From Forficula auricularia (lineage: Eukaryota > Arthropoda > Insecta > Dermaptera > Forficulidae), in assembly GCA_024734495.1 (NCBI GenBank), contig JALMQS010000153.1:8395294-8459293 (forward strand): DNA of 64,000 nt, written 5' to 3'. The position numbers and the translations under genes are program-made. This document shows positions 58,001 to 62,269 of the stretch, piece by piece (positions within the stretch are counted from its first letter, which is position 1; every line of letters starts with the position of its first letter). The notes beneath the pieces were generated by a model, which ran no database searches, was not told the origin of the DNA, and worked only from the letters and a program-made list of their open reading frames with translations.

Positions 58001-59499
58001 GACGAAATAGTATCTAAAGGGTGGGCCATCTCTTGAGGAGTTTTTCAAATATCAATTAATTACACTTAATGAACGTTTTCTTTTGTTTTTTTTTGGACAT
58101 AGGAAAAGTCGATTCTATGCCATTTATTGTAATAACTTCCTTAATGACGCAACAACGCATTTTGGTTATCCAAACTTATTACGAAAATGGTCGTTGTATA
58201 AAAAAATACATTTCATAACATTTTACCACACAAATAGCTCGAAATTTAAATCTTTTTGGGACACCCTTTTTACATGCGTATAAAATTCAATTAACGCAAG
58301 AACAAAAACCGGACAGGTGGCATTATTGGCAGTGGCGTAACAATAGGATGGGTAGAATGACCGAGAGGACCCCGAGCACAGGAGGAACCTAATATTTATT
58401 ATTACTAAATTTATTAAATTTTATTAATTTTATATTGAATTAATTTAAATTACCAACTAAAATACAGACACAAATTAAAAGTTACTAGAAAATCGACGAA
58501 AAATGCACACAATAATTTCATAGCGTTTTTACGTAATACTTTACGTAATGATTTATTAAAAAGAAACTACAACGTTGTTTTAGCTTCTTTACATTGAGGA
58601 AGGGCCCTATCCGATGAATTTTCCACGGGGTTCAAAGATATAGTTACTCCACTGATTATTGGACCATTTTTCTTTGAAAATGATCGTGAAAAAGCTGGTG
58701 ATCGAATAATTTCAAGAAACTCTGAAGTGAAAGACCTTATACGCAACATTCAAGCTGAAATTCAAGAGGCCATAGACGAGCTCTTATTGCAGAAAGTCAT
58801 CGAAAATTTTGATGTTCGAATGATGGCCTGCAAAATAAGCCGTGGTAGAGCATTTGAATAATATTGTTTTTTTATATATAAATGGCATAAATTCACCTTT
58901 CATTATCAATAAAAATTTTTGATTTTCCTTGGTAAAACATGTGTTTTATTTTAAATTGAAAAACTCCTGAACTGATGACTCACCCTATATTAGGGTTAAT
59001 TTTTCCTATAGTTAATTTTTCTGTATCAAAAATGAAATAAAAACCACCTTGATTAGATATTTGATGAAAATATCGTATCTCAGCCAAAACCTCTCTTTTG
59101 ATACAACTCAACCACGGAAGCATCAAATTCACAATTAATTTTTCTCTTCCTTGATAATTTATTGTTCTCTTTAAATAAAATATAACTCCTATTTTCTTTT
59201 AAGATAAAAGAAAATGCATTCTAAATGAGAACTATATTAAAATATAATAAAGGCTTAAAAAAACAAATTCTGCTTGGCTAAATAAATTGTAAATTAAAAA
59301 AGAAATTGATAGGATCTGTGGAATGAAAGGTCGAGAGGCCCATAACGAATCAGAGGCAATGTCCAAACTATAGAAAGCATGCAATCAACGGAGATAATCC
59401 GCGCAAGAGAAGAACTTACTGCTTCTTCAAGCAGGTCATAGGACAAACATTATTGGCCTTGACGTTGTGTGTGATTCGTCTGATTCCGTCAAGCCAAGC
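23486..59499 (-). CDS. norpA: Phospholipase C beta, norpA type (partial: 5' exons outside window)
   Basis: The enzyme hydrolyses phosphatidylinositol 4,5-bisphosphate to inositol trisphosphate and diacylglycerol under Gq control; in flies NORPA drives phototransduction in the photoreceptor membrane. Joined exons give about 967 codons of an expected roughly 1,100: the end of the PH region, EF-hands, X box with [19 protein letters not shown] and ILSFENH, K-x-K in LIKNKR, acidic linker, Y box with [19 protein letters not shown]2 domain, and long basic helices ending TEFFA. These include the residues known from other PLCs to bind calcium and phosphates. The distal helices (PDGFEDFMA, DPRAF, KQQKEI) and tail match norpA as I remember it better than Plc21C. 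The N-terminal exons would lie right of 59499. Introns are packed with transposons. Two 3' junctions are imperfect (see those exons). Confidence 0.93.
23624..23865 (-). CDS. norpA: norpA exon: distal C-terminal coiled coil
   Basis: It encodes [20 protein letters not shown] then [20 protein letters not shown] and a basic helix ending GKVIEK at a GTATTA donor. This is part of the PLC-beta distal C-terminal domain, which binds Gq and membrane. The obvious acceptor (polypyrimidine, TTTTAG) leaves a phase that does not match the previous exon. An in-frame alternative acceptor after CACAAG (exon start 23846) would drop about seven residues. Confidence 0.82.
23895..24763. mobile_element. AGTCCAG-family element, right end lost (intronic)
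   Basis: The left end TAGTCCAGGCAAATTAC lies at 23893. The interior is an inverted pair (about 24240-24420 against 24560-24760). The expected right end is absent and a small palindrome (24764-24961) sits where it should be. Confidence 0.6.
24764..24961. repeat. 200-bp palindromic MITE (intronic)
   Basis: CTAGTGATTCTAAATTTAAA at the left is inverted at the right, and the identity continues inward through CATATAGCCAT. A central CAATTGATCG-like hinge is flanked by GAAACACTCAA on both sides. Confidence 0.7.
25017..25125 (+). repeat. Small element: tRNA-like box B inside inverted ends (copy 2)
   Basis: The ends CATATGTCAGAGAGG and CCCCTCTGACATATA are inverted. GGTTCGATTCCCG (25083-25095) is a strong tRNA box B, and TGGCCCGGATTGC upstream is shared with 6084-6190. 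Located in the intron between exons 25364-25567 and 23624-23865. Confidence 0.6.
25364..25567 (-). CDS. norpA: norpA exon: distal C-terminal helix
   Basis: Encodes [20 protein letters not shown], then [20 protein letters not shown] and a helix ending QLDAKHER at a GTAAGT donor. The acceptor TTTTAG is good. The first base completes the codon begun in the exon ending at 27246. The residues RHRKEEW are strongly conserved in norpA-type enzymes. Confidence 0.88.
25652..25673 (+). repeat. Poly-C run
   Basis: About 20 consecutive C in an AT-rich intron, next to the left end of the 25704 element. Runs like this are prone to assembly error. Confidence 0.8.
25704..27086. mobile_element. AGTCCAG-family palindromic element, 1.38 kb (intronic)
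   Basis: GTCCAGGGAATTACGTG at the left is inverted at the right; TA flanks at 25702-25703 and 27087-27088. The arms are long (about 600 bp) and contain an 80-bp open stretch also present at 23910-24128. The hinge near 26360-26390 contains ATTTTCCATGACA inverted. Confidence 0.8.
27246..27618 (-). CDS. norpA: norpA exon: linker and proximal C-terminal domain
   Basis: Begins after TTTAAG with the completion of Asp and encodes [32 protein letters not shown], an acidic-basic linker and [20 protein letters not shown], ending at LIKGK. Homology predicts the exon ends after GGGAAAAA (27246), because the next exon completes the codon in frame. The following bases read TAAGAA instead of GTAAGA, so the donor lacks its G. 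Read through, the frame stops 9 codons later and runs into several AATAAA hexamers. Confidence 0.85.
27792..27820 (-). ncRNA. Hammerhead-like motif at the end of a Penelope-like element
   Basis: Minus strand: CTGAAGA, one U, GGG, loop, CCC, GAAAT, ATA. Core intact; stem I does not pair. It lies about 185 bp downstream of a GIY-YIG reading frame on the same strand, the position reported for hammerheads in Penelope-like elements. Confidence 0.55.
28005..28409 (-). pseudogene. GIY-YIG endonuclease domain of a Penelope-like element
   Basis: The frame is open for about 134 codons to TGA (28005-28007). It begins [20 protein letters not shown] then [11 protein letters not shown], later [14 protein letters not shown] and Y-I-G form the family signature, followed by the conserved Arg; the C-x2-C and nearby His residues match the Penelope-type extension. 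In such elements this nuclease nicks target DNA for reverse transcription. There is no start codon or RT domain, so the fragment cannot act alone, but it has not collected stops. Confidence 0.82.
28529..29922. mobile_element. hAT element with exact 8-bp duplication TTAACAGT
   Basis: TTAACAGT stands at 28521-28528 and 29923-29930. The ends CAGGGCCGGATTTA and AATATGGCCCTA are inverted. No transposase of its own is recognised; the interior is taken up by a member of the TATGGTAAAGTCA family (28756-29660). A related hAT-like end pair occurs at 36816-38007. Confidence 0.85.
28756..29660. mobile_element. TATGGTAAAGTCA-family element
   Basis: Starts ACCATACAGGGTATAGTCAAG and ends with TATGGTAAAGTCAAGTGGAT and CCACATCAGAAC. 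The interior shows several phrases also found inverted at 41368-42060 and 56290-56885, e.g. ATCTCGAAAAATATAA-type text and TTTTGAGCTAGCTCGTCCAC. G-runs at 29330 and 29460 mark its centre. Non-coding. Confidence 0.6.
30081..30112 (-). ncRNA. Hammerhead-like motif, stem I ACCA/UGGU
   Basis: Minus strand: CTGAGGA, stem II region with a weak central part, GAAAC, TTT, then TGGT, which pairs with ACCA in front of the core. The G of GUH is lost, so it is probably inactive, but it supplies a third stem I sequence that still pairs. Confidence 0.45.
30283..30320 (+). repeat. Conserved GCCGAGAGTAGC tail
   Basis: TTTTGCCGAGAGTAGCCGAG then TTGTTGATTCATAAA. The same phrase appears at 51516-51550 and 52712-52745, and on the reverse strand at 20080-20105, near hammerhead-bearing palindromes. 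I infer a terminal piece of the same retroelement family. Confidence 0.5.
30397..30470 (-). tRNA. tRNA-like gene, anticodon GCU, short variable loop
   Basis: The minus strand folds into a cloverleaf: T arm ACGGG/CCCGT around TTCGAAT, anticodon stem CTCTT/AGGAG with loop CTGCTAA (anticodon GCT, serine), box A TCGCCTAGTTGG, and an acceptor stem with six of seven pairs. Serine tRNAs normally have a long variable arm; this one has about four bases. The mismatched first acceptor pair and the location inside a transposon suggest a tRNA-derived pseudogene or SINE head rather than a working tRNA. Confidence 0.5.
30647..30678 (-). ncRNA. Hammerhead ribozyme candidate, stem I GCCA/UGGC
   Basis: Minus strand: GCCA, CTGAGGA, A, GTCG, 8-nt loop, CGAC, GAAAC, GTC, TGGC. 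Every core base is present. Stem I has four pairs, stem II four pairs, stem III two pairs without a loop. One unpaired A separates A9 from stem II, as in all copies here. Confidence 0.65.
30998..31029 (+). ncRNA. Hammerhead ribozyme candidate, mirror arm
   Basis: Same sequence as 30647-30678 on the opposite strand: CTGAGGA at 30998-31004, GAAAC at 31022-31026, GTC at 31027-31029, stem I GCCA (30994-30997) with TGGC (31030-31033). Transcription of either strand would yield one functional-looking fold. Confidence 0.65.
31263..31467 (-). CDS. norpA: norpA exon: C2 domain, second half
   Basis: Encodes [40 protein letters not shown] and [19 protein letters not shown], ending phase 1 at a GTAATT donor. 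The C2 domain helps dock the catalytic core on membrane. Splices cleanly to 27618. Confidence 0.94.
31538..31702 (-). CDS. norpA: norpA exon: C2 domain, first half
   Basis: 55 codons in phase 0: [40 protein letters not shown] and [15 protein letters not shown]. Canonical acceptor (TTTCTAG) and donor (GTAATA). Confidence 0.94.
31830..32040. repeat. 210-bp inverted-end element with hammerhead-like motif
   Basis: TTGAGTGGATATTAATGAGG at the left is inverted at the right (ending CACTCAA). The inner phrase GGCAGTCC links it to 6938-7162. Confidence 0.7.
31938..31970 (+). ncRNA. Hammerhead-like motif
   Basis: CTGAAGA at 31938-31944, AGG/CCT stem II, GAAAC at 31963-31967, GTC at 31968-31970. Core intact, stem I not formed. 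Confidence 0.4.
32101..33343 (+). mobile_element. CTTGAGACAGTC-end element (copy 3) with transposase remnant
   Basis: TACCGGGTGAGTTTTTTATC at 32101 is inverted at the right (ending CTCACCCGGTA), and the arms run about 350 bp. It is the copy that best shows the true ends of the family. It carries the N-terminal transposase fragment at 32672-32940. Confidence 0.82.
32672..32940 (+). pseudogene. Mariner-like transposase N-terminus (DUF4817-type)
   Basis: The frame reads [52 protein letters not shown]. The 'M-x-LIYGEC-x-(R)' start followed by 'ERFP-R-P' is the helix-turn-helix region common at the N-terminus of an abundant insect mariner-related group. The frame then runs into unrelated residues and stops at 32972, with no catalytic triad, so the element is internally deleted. 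Confidence 0.72.
33373..33447 (-). repeat. Fragment of LINE/SINE-like repeat (GC-rich)
   Basis: The reverse strand reads CAGCTGCGAAGCCCGTCTTC and GGGC-rich text like the repeat start at 42643. It lies between the 3' element end and the next exon. Confidence 0.4.
33493..33699 (-). CDS. norpA: norpA exon: Y box, second part
   Basis: 69 codons in phase 0: [20 protein letters not shown], then [20 protein letters not shown] and [16 protein letters not shown], ending VIAAQCTVQ. It holds the conserved [14 protein letters not shown] strand of the TIM barrel. Confidence 0.95.
33772..33929 (-). CDS. norpA: norpA exon: Y box, first part
   Basis: Encodes [15 protein letters not shown], then [20 protein letters not shown] and SSNYMPQ. 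The Ser of SSFAE and the Arg/Tyr of SRIYP correspond to phosphoinositide-binding residues in other PLCs. Clean GT-AG junctions. Confidence 0.95.
34030..35590. mobile_element. AGTCCAG-family element, degraded (intronic)
   Basis: Phrases of the 25704-27086 element recur in both orientations. The right end at 35577-35596 reads CACAATTTGACTGGA; the left end is not recognisable. The interior has a tandem duplication (about 34600-34720 against 34740-34870). Confidence 0.6.
35626..35953 (-). CDS. norpA: norpA exon: X-Y linker and start of Y box
   Basis: Begins [20 protein letters not shown], then [20 protein letters not shown]. The acidic, proline-rich linker ([28 protein letters not shown]) is the autoinhibitory segment in PLC-beta enzymes. 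The exon ends [20 protein letters not shown] plus VAE and one base. The Lys pair in LIKNKR corresponds to phosphate-binding lysines. Confidence 0.94.
36304..36468 (-). CDS. norpA: norpA exon: X box, third part
   Basis: 55 codons in phase 0: [40 protein letters not shown] and [11 protein letters not shown]. The Glu of SFENH is a catalytic calcium ligand in this family. Confidence 0.95.
36816..38007. mobile_element. hAT-like element, nested
   Basis: Left CTGGGCCGGATTTAG and right TTAAATCCAACCCTG are inverted and similar to the hAT at 28529-29922. Target duplication is not evident, perhaps through decay. Confidence 0.5.
37142..37800. mobile_element. CTTGAGACAGTC-end element (copy 4), left end truncated
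   Basis: The inner inverted arms of the family are present, and the right end runs GACTGTCTCAGGATAAAAAA then CACCCGGTA. The left end is missing. Confidence 0.65.
38094..38198. repeat. 105-bp palindrome
   Basis: TAGTAGCACAATGTTTCGAA at the left is inverted at the right; the centre repeats ACTATATAG. Confidence 0.75.
38212..38580. repeat. 370-bp palindromic MITE
   Basis: GGGTGGGCCATCTAACTTTT at the left is inverted at the right, ending GGCCCACCC. The arms continue through TTTTTTCAAAATTATGAGTT. The end GGGTGGGCCATC is close to that of the mariner-like element at 58017, so this may be its MITE. Confidence 0.78.
38823..38916 (-). CDS. norpA: norpA exon: X box, second part
   Basis: Completes Arg and encodes [20 protein letters not shown] then [12 protein letters not shown] and D of ELDCWDG are calcium ligands and H of THGK is the second catalytic histidine of the family. 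Phase 1 in, phase 0 out; GT-AG. Confidence 0.95.
39015..39764 (+). pseudogene. Mariner-like transposase, decayed
   Basis: Fragments in several frames: [20 protein letters not shown] and [15 protein letters not shown], then [12 protein letters not shown], then [24 protein letters not shown] text reached through in-frame stops, and the C-terminus from 39555: [20 protein letters not shown] to HLDDIIFKK. The 'SPDLTP-D-FLWG-K--VY' block carries the third catalytic position of this DDE/D transposase group. Stops and a large deletion in the middle make it non-functional. Confidence 0.85.
39880..39915 (-). ncRNA. Hammerhead-like motif, G8 changed
   Basis: Minus strand: TCCA, CTGAGAA (G8 to A), GAGA...TCTC stem II, GAAAT, ATT, TGGA. 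Stem I pairs TCCA/TGGA; the core change predicts no cleavage. Confidence 0.45.
40611..40646 (+). ncRNA. Hammerhead ribozyme candidate, stem I UCCA/UGGA
   Basis: TCCA (40607-40610), CTGAGGA (40611-40617), stem II GAG.../...CTC, GAAAT, ATT with U as the cleavage base, TGGA (40647-40650). Stem III is U-A/A-U rather than C-G, a compensated change against the other copies. Confidence 0.6.
40861..41071 (-). CDS. norpA: norpA exon: X box, first part
   Basis: Encodes [60 protein letters not shown] and YRQVLLAGC. The His-Asn of SSHNTY is the catalytic histidine and a calcium ligand. Exon phases match both neighbours. Confidence 0.95.
41126..42350 (+). mobile_element. GAAGTGAAACTTC-end family, long copy with insertion
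   Basis: Starts TGTGAGCCTTATCCATATAA and ends CGTCGCTAAAGAAGTTTCAC, with the internal TATTAGTGGGTTTTAAA block duplicated. At about 41366 it is split by the 41368-42060 element; C-runs at 41682-41698 belong to that insert. Confidence 0.65.
41368..42060. mobile_element. TATGGTAAAGTCA-family element (reverse), nested
   Basis: GTGGCCATCCACTTGACTTT at the left and TGACCATACCCTGTATG at the right are the two ends of the family seen at 28756-29660 and 56290-56885. Confidence 0.6.
42423..42589 (-). CDS. norpA: norpA exon: EF-hand region, second part
   Basis: Encodes [40 protein letters not shown] and [15 protein letters not shown]. The [12 protein letters not shown] block is characteristic of PLC-beta EF-hands. 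Acceptor TTTTCAG, donor GTATAC. Confidence 0.94.
42643..42810 (+). mobile_element. RTE/SINE-like tail with (AC)n
   Basis: Starts ACTAGCTGCGACGCCCG, a phrase common at the start of insect SINE/RTE-derived repeats, and ends with (AC)n followed by TTTTTATATATAAGATT. The block is GC-rich compared with the intron. Confidence 0.5.
43050..44122. repeat. 1.07-kb inverted-end element with hammerhead-like motif
   Basis: ATCGGGAAATAAGGACTATA at the left is inverted at the right. The inner arms (about 43776-43860 and 43868-43930) form a second palindrome around TATCTTCCTTGCATATTTG. The right arm's motif has an insertion between CTGA and the rest of the core. Confidence 0.65.
43106..43136 (-). ncRNA. Hammerhead-like motif
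   Basis: Minus strand: GGC, CTGAAGA, A, GUCAAC, AAA, GUUGAU (with one G-U), GAAAC, ATT, GTC. Stem I has three pairs (GGC with GUC, one G-U); G16.2 is A, so stem III is weakened. Confidence 0.45.
44177..45606. mobile_element. 1.4-kb inverted-end element with degenerate direct repeats
   Basis: TTAGCAGGTATTTGGACAGG at the left is inverted near 45575-45606. The inside has three or four diverged direct repeats of about 200-290 bp containing AAAATTTGATCAAGATCGG and TTTTGCCCCC (44490, 44640, 44740, 44890, 45010). A (GAGT)n microsatellite (45455-45500) precedes the right end. A hammerhead-like remnant (CTAATGA...GAAACGTT) is at about 44222-44256 on the minus strand. Confidence 0.55.
45455..45500 (+). 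repeat. (GAGT)n microsatellite
   Basis: Ten or so GAGT units with one interruption. Confidence 0.9.
45690..45850 (+). mobile_element. RTE-like LINE 3' tail
   Basis: Contains AGTTTCAACTCAATTGGATG then (ACACAC)-rich text and TTTTTATATCCCTATAAGAT, the usual form of RTE-type 3' ends in insects. No coding part remains. Confidence 0.5.
45886..45986 (-). CDS. norpA: norpA exon: EF-hand region, first part
   Basis: Encodes [20 protein letters not shown] then [13 protein letters not shown], ending two bases into Ile at a GTAAGT donor. Spacing to the neighbours matches norpA. Confidence 0.93.
46284..47975. mobile_element. 1.7-kb palindromic element, 750-bp inverted arms
   Basis: CAGGGTGATTCAATAAGGGT at 46284 is inverted at 47955-47975 (ending AATCACCC). 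The arms stay near-identical to about 47040 and from 47215, leaving a 175-bp spacer that contains GGCCGTGAAAGACTTGGTTG. No protein. The end type is the mariner-like CAGGGTGATTC class. Confidence 0.85.
48316..48640. mobile_element. Penelope-like fragment with one hammerhead motif
   Basis: AAAGGAATCGTAGGGA at the left is inverted near 48597-48613; the right side continues ATCATGGACACGAATAAT, a variant of the ATGGATACGA tail. Text parallels 30030-30170. Confidence 0.55.
48388..48419 (-). ncRNA. Hammerhead ribozyme candidate
   Basis: Minus strand: GCCA, CTGAAGA, A, GTTGC, AAAACA, GCAAC, GAAAC, GTA, TGGC. Core complete; stem II has five pairs and stem I four. A at the cleavage position is allowed (H). 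Confidence 0.65.
48816..49706. mobile_element. 890-bp palindromic element, CAGGGTGGTGACTTGG ends
   Basis: Inverted arms of about 270 bp (48816-49085 and 49435-49706), e.g. AACATTGTAATCGCTATGCT-type text and AAACAAACAAGGCATTTTCA. TA flanks. Non-coding. Confidence 0.8.
50037..50071 (-). ncRNA. Hammerhead ribozyme candidate, stem I UAGA/UCUA
   Basis: Minus strand: TAGA, CTGATGA, T, GAAGGC, AAT, GCCTTC, GAAAC, TATA, GTC, TCTA. Six-pair stem II, a two-pair stem III with a UAUA loop, and a four-pair stem I. It is the best match to the textbook core in the window. Confidence 0.7.
50525..50680 (+). pseudogene. GIY-YIG C-terminal remnant in the palindrome arm
   Basis: The frame reads [37 protein letters not shown] and LEKAHLNL before a stop. 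'FA-HL---NHSF' matches the part of the domain after the catalytic signature at 28005-28409 ([10 protein letters not shown]). A mirrored copy is on the minus strand at 50340-50497. Confidence 0.6.
50917..50951 (+). ncRNA. Hammerhead-like motif, G5 changed
   Basis: Mirror arm of 50037-50071. It reads CTAATGA instead of CTGATGA; G5 is invariant in active hammerheads, so this arm should be dead. Confidence 0.5.
51545..52156. repeat. 600-bp palindrome
   Basis: AATAGTCCAGTCATCTGG at the left is inverted at the right (CCAAATGACTGGACT). Inner arms include CCACCTCGTATCTTTGCCGT. The hinge is about 51850-51885. Confidence 0.78.
52160..52405. repeat. 250-bp palindrome, degraded hammerhead-like family
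   Basis: AAGGAGACAATAAAATTGTG at the left is inverted at the right. It is homologous to 19787-20074, but in both arms the GAAA of the hammerhead core has become AAAA. Confidence 0.75.
52803..53740. mobile_element. 940-bp palindromic element, CTACAGGGTGTTT ends
   Basis: ACAGGGTGTTTAAAAAAACC at the left is inverted at the right (AAACACCCTGCAG). Arms share ACGCTTCGTC-like text and TGGCCGCCATTTTT. The outer flanks on both sides also match (a sequence with TCATCAAGCAGAGGACAAC), so the palindrome extends to about 52750-53760. Confidence 0.8.
53833..53968 (-). CDS. norpA: norpA exon: end of PH region / first EF-hand
   Basis: Completes His and encodes [40 protein letters not shown] and LPFSK. The HWMRL start must join the alternative exons at 57437 or 59420, both of which end in CA. 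Donor GTAATT. Confidence 0.93.
54248..55775. mobile_element. 1.5-kb nested foldback element
   Basis: Outer arms 54248-54395 and 55625-55775 are inverted (ATTTTGGGTATTTTCGAATT). Inside is the 55270-55640 foldback and a further inverted set (54395-54960) with GAATCAAATGTAGG and GACTCCGCAGACTCCAATAG in both orientations; the last phrase is present three times. Confidence 0.65.
56149..57030. mobile_element. Inverted-end element hosting a TATGGTAAAGTCA-family copy
   Basis: Outer arms (about 56149-56280 and 56898-57030) share TCTATCAATGGAAATTTTTC-type text in inverse. The inner copy (56290-56885) has both ends of its family. Confidence 0.65.
57437..57516 (-). CDS. norpA: norpA alternative exon B (80 nt)
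   Basis: Encodes [20 protein letters not shown] then RTNIMK plus two bases of His, between a CTAG acceptor and a GTGAGT donor. It has the same length (80 nt), the same entry phase (0) and the same exit phase (2) as 59420-59499, and 15 of 26 residues match. Including both would shift the frame, so they must be mutually exclusive. Drosophila norpA is known to have an alternative exon pair in this region. Confidence 0.9.
57757..57782 (+). repeat. (AAT)n microsatellite
   Basis: Eight AAT units in the intron between the alternative exons and the mariner at 58 kb. Confidence 0.85.
58017..58987 (+). mobile_element. Mariner-like element, internally deleted, 30-bp ends
   Basis: AGGGTGGGCCATCTCTTGAG at the left is inverted at the right (CTCCTGAACTGATGACTCAC and CCT). 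TA lies at 58015-58016 and 58988-58989. It sits between the two alternative exons of norpA. Confidence 0.82.
58145..58863 (+). pseudogene. Mariner-like transposase remnant
   Basis: The N-terminus at 58145 reads [20 protein letters not shown]; the C-terminus ends [20 protein letters not shown] then AFE and TAA at about 58859. The start is the helix-turn-helix of the insect mariner-related group, and the end is its 'VIENF--R---C---RG-H' tail. The catalytic centre is deleted and frames are broken. Confidence 0.75.
59420..59499 (-). CDS. norpA: norpA alternative exon A (80 nt)
   Basis: Encodes [20 protein letters not shown] then MTCLKK plus two bases of His, with TTTAG acceptor and GTAAGT donor. 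It is the 5' member of the pair. The segment joins the PH domain to the first EF-hand, so the choice could alter coupling or membrane contact. It is the most 5' exon I can identify in the window. Confidence 0.92.
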
Positions 59500-59644
59500 C
59501 TAAATAATAAGTCACAATCAAATTTGTTTAATTGATAAGGAGCCAATAGAAAAATACCTTTTTGATAAATAATAAATGACTTAAAGATTTTATCATTTAA
59601 TCCTAAATATTGAATTTCCACAGATTTCCAAAATCGATATTATA

Positions 59645-60896
59645 CAGAGTGTTCCACAGAACACGTTCATTAAAAGTTTTCATGGAAGGAGCTGAGAGAA
59701 ATTTTGAACTTTGATATATTTATTTTTTGGAATATGCTCCCTTTAAATAAATTATTAACAACTTTCTGCTTTGCCGCAATCGCCATCAACTTTCTTATTT
59801 TTTATAGAACCCCCCAAATATTTTTGCATCATTAGATTAAGTGTTAAAAACTAAGATGATTTTGTATAATGCACCTGATGTCTAAAATTTACAATTTCTG
59901 AGTTATTTTAGATAGTTTGTAAAATTTACCAATTTAGCGTTCATCTTTAAAAATTAATAATAATTAAACTATTGTTTGTAGAATTAATTTGATCAATCAG
60001 AACTCTTAATAAGACATTAAGGAATCTTATTTAATTATAAAAATTCAAATTTTATATCCAGGATGACCATAATAATCGTTTATTTCTGAAAATCAATAAG
60101 CTGTTAATACTCAATTTTTTCAAATGGAACATGGCATAAATTTTAGTATTTTTGAATTCTACATAAAAATTCAATAGGAGTTTATGAAATATTCCCTATA
60201 CCTAAAATGAATAGTTTTTTAAATAAAAAATATTTAATATTTCACTCGTCTAGATCTTATTTATTATGTATAAATAATTAAGATCTAGAAGAGTGAAATT
60301 TTAAATATTTTTTATTTAAAAAACTATTCATTTTAGGTATAGGGAATATTTAATAAACTCCTATTGGATTTTTATGTAGAATTCAAAAATACTAAAATTT
60401 ATGCCATGTTCCATTTGAAAAAATTGAGTATTAACAACTTATTGATTTTCAGAAATAAACGATTATTATGGTCATCCTGGATATAAAATTTGAATTTTTA
60501 TAATTAAATAAGATTCCTTAATGTCTTATTAAGAGTTCTGATTGATCAAATTAATTCTACAAACAACAGTTTAATTATTATTAATTTTTAAAGATGAACG
60601 CTAAATTGGTAAATTTTACAAACTATCTAAAATAACTCAGAAATTATAAATTTTAGACATCAAGTGCATTATACAAAATCATCTTAGTTTTAAACACTCA
60701 ATCTAATGATGCAAAAATATTTGGGGAGTTCCATTGAAAATAAGAAAGTTGATGGCGATTGCGGCAAAGCAGAAATTGTTCAAAAGTTGTTAATAATTTA
60801 TTTAAAAAGACCATATTCCAAAACATAATTATGTCAAAGTTCAACATTTTCTCTCAGCTCCTTCAATGAAAACTTTTAATGAACGTGTTCTGTGGA
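59645..60896. mobile_element. 1.25-kb near-perfect palindrome, CAGAGTGTTCC ends
   Basis: ACAGAACACGTTCATTAAAA at the left is inverted at the right; arms of about 600 bp meet around 60262-60275 with almost no spacer, sharing AGATCTTATTT and TGAATAGTTTTTTAAATAAA. TA flank at the left. Non-coding; it would fold as one 600-bp hairpin. Confidence 0.88.
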
Positions 60897-61167
60897 AAAA
60901 TTTGAATTAAAACCTAAATAATTTTAATAAATAGTAAATCCATTTCATTTAGTTTTTACTTTATTTATTTAACATTTTAAAATAATGTTCTATTTTCTCG
61001 GTACTTCAGAAGAGGTGAGGGGACACTCTCATAAAAGTAATGAAAGTAATCAGCTATTGAATCGTTTTAAAAAGAGCGAAATCAATTAGTATCTTAGGTA
61101 CTATTATATTTTAATATTAAATATTTATAATATAATAATAGACTGACGAAATAGTAAATTATTCAAC

Positions 61168-61277
61168 AAGGGAGTAAAGTCGAATATTATTCCCGAGGGT
61201 GGGTTTGGCTGCCCGAGCAAAGTGGGGGCGGTAATCACCCGAGGGAATGATAGACTTTACTCCTTTGTTGCATATAT
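61168..61277. repeat. 110-bp foldback with GC-rich loop
   Basis: CAACAAGGGAGTAAAGTC at the left is inverted at the right. The loop holds CCCGAGGGTGGGTTTGG and CACCCGAGGG, themselves partly inverted. Confidence 0.65.
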
Positions 61278-61533
61278 AGTACCTACTTTATTCCCGACTT
61301 TACCATAATGCAGAAAATACCAGTGTTGACTTGCTTCGAAAAAATCTCAATTATTATTATTATTATTGAAGTGAAACTTCTTTAGTGAGGGATCTGTTTG
61401 ATTTTTTTGTTACAATAAAAGGGAAATAATTTTTTTCACTGATAGTTGATGACAAATACTATTGATTAAAATTAGGAAATTTAAATTATTTATCCGTAAT
61501 GTTATTTGTATATAACTTTGTTAAGCTTATAAG

Positions 61534-62269
61534 TAGAGACCGGATTCCTATGTAATTGCATATTGTGTTTGCCGCCACATACGACCCACCGGGGATCAAT
61601 TATCTATCCGAATCATGCATCTAGGATACTGTGGGTTAAATTTTATACTGAATATTTTTGCATATTTGAGTAATATTGCATAAAATTGCATATTTGAAGG
61701 ATTTGTTGTAAAATATTGCATATTTCGCTGCAAAATAAAGATTTTTTAAAAGCAAATTTTCGGAGAAAGAATGAAAAGAAATGAAGAAATAAAACAGCGG
61801 CACACAAATTTAAATTTCAGCAATCAGCATCGTTACAGACGATGTTTAAGCGGGAGGTCCGGGTACAAGCCTCATAAAAATTTCGACCAGCTAAAACTCG
61901 GCTCCCTCACTAACATTCTACTAACACTTTACTCATGTGCTGTATAAATAGGCTGTGTTTCCGGTGACAATAAATAAATAAATAAAAAAAAATTTTTTTT
62001 ACAATTTTTTTAAGCAATAAAATTACATATTTGACACTTGGTGCCTATGGTATAGCTTACTTTATCATTTTATTTCTTTCATAGCATTCCTTCAAATATA
62101 TAGTCTTTTTGTCTTCAATTTTAATTTTTTAGTGCATAAAAAAAATTATTTTGCCATCTTTTACTGCATATATTTGCATATTACAAAGTATTCTGCATAT
62201 TACTTGCATATTTCAGGCTTTTTAATTGCATATTTTGGCAGTTTTTACTGCATAAAAATCCGGTCTCTA
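61534..62269. mobile_element. hAT-like non-autonomous element, TAGAGACCGG ends
   Basis: TAGAGACCGGATT at the left is inverted at the right (AATCCGGTCTCTA). Flanks CTTATAAG and TTCATAAG match at 6 of 8 positions, a plausible decayed 8-bp duplication. The interior repeats TTGCATATTT many times. Confidence 0.7.

Noticed and set aside
23486..59499. Reading the phospholipase gene as a pseudogene
   Set aside because: Only two junctions are imperfect; every recognised catalytic residue and all other splice sites are intact, so assembly error or unusual splicing is more likely.
23486..59499. Assignment to Plc21C (PLC-beta1 type)
   Set aside because: The C-terminal helices and TEF-x-A tail, plus the alternative exon pair, fit norpA better. 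This rests on remembered family features, not on a search.
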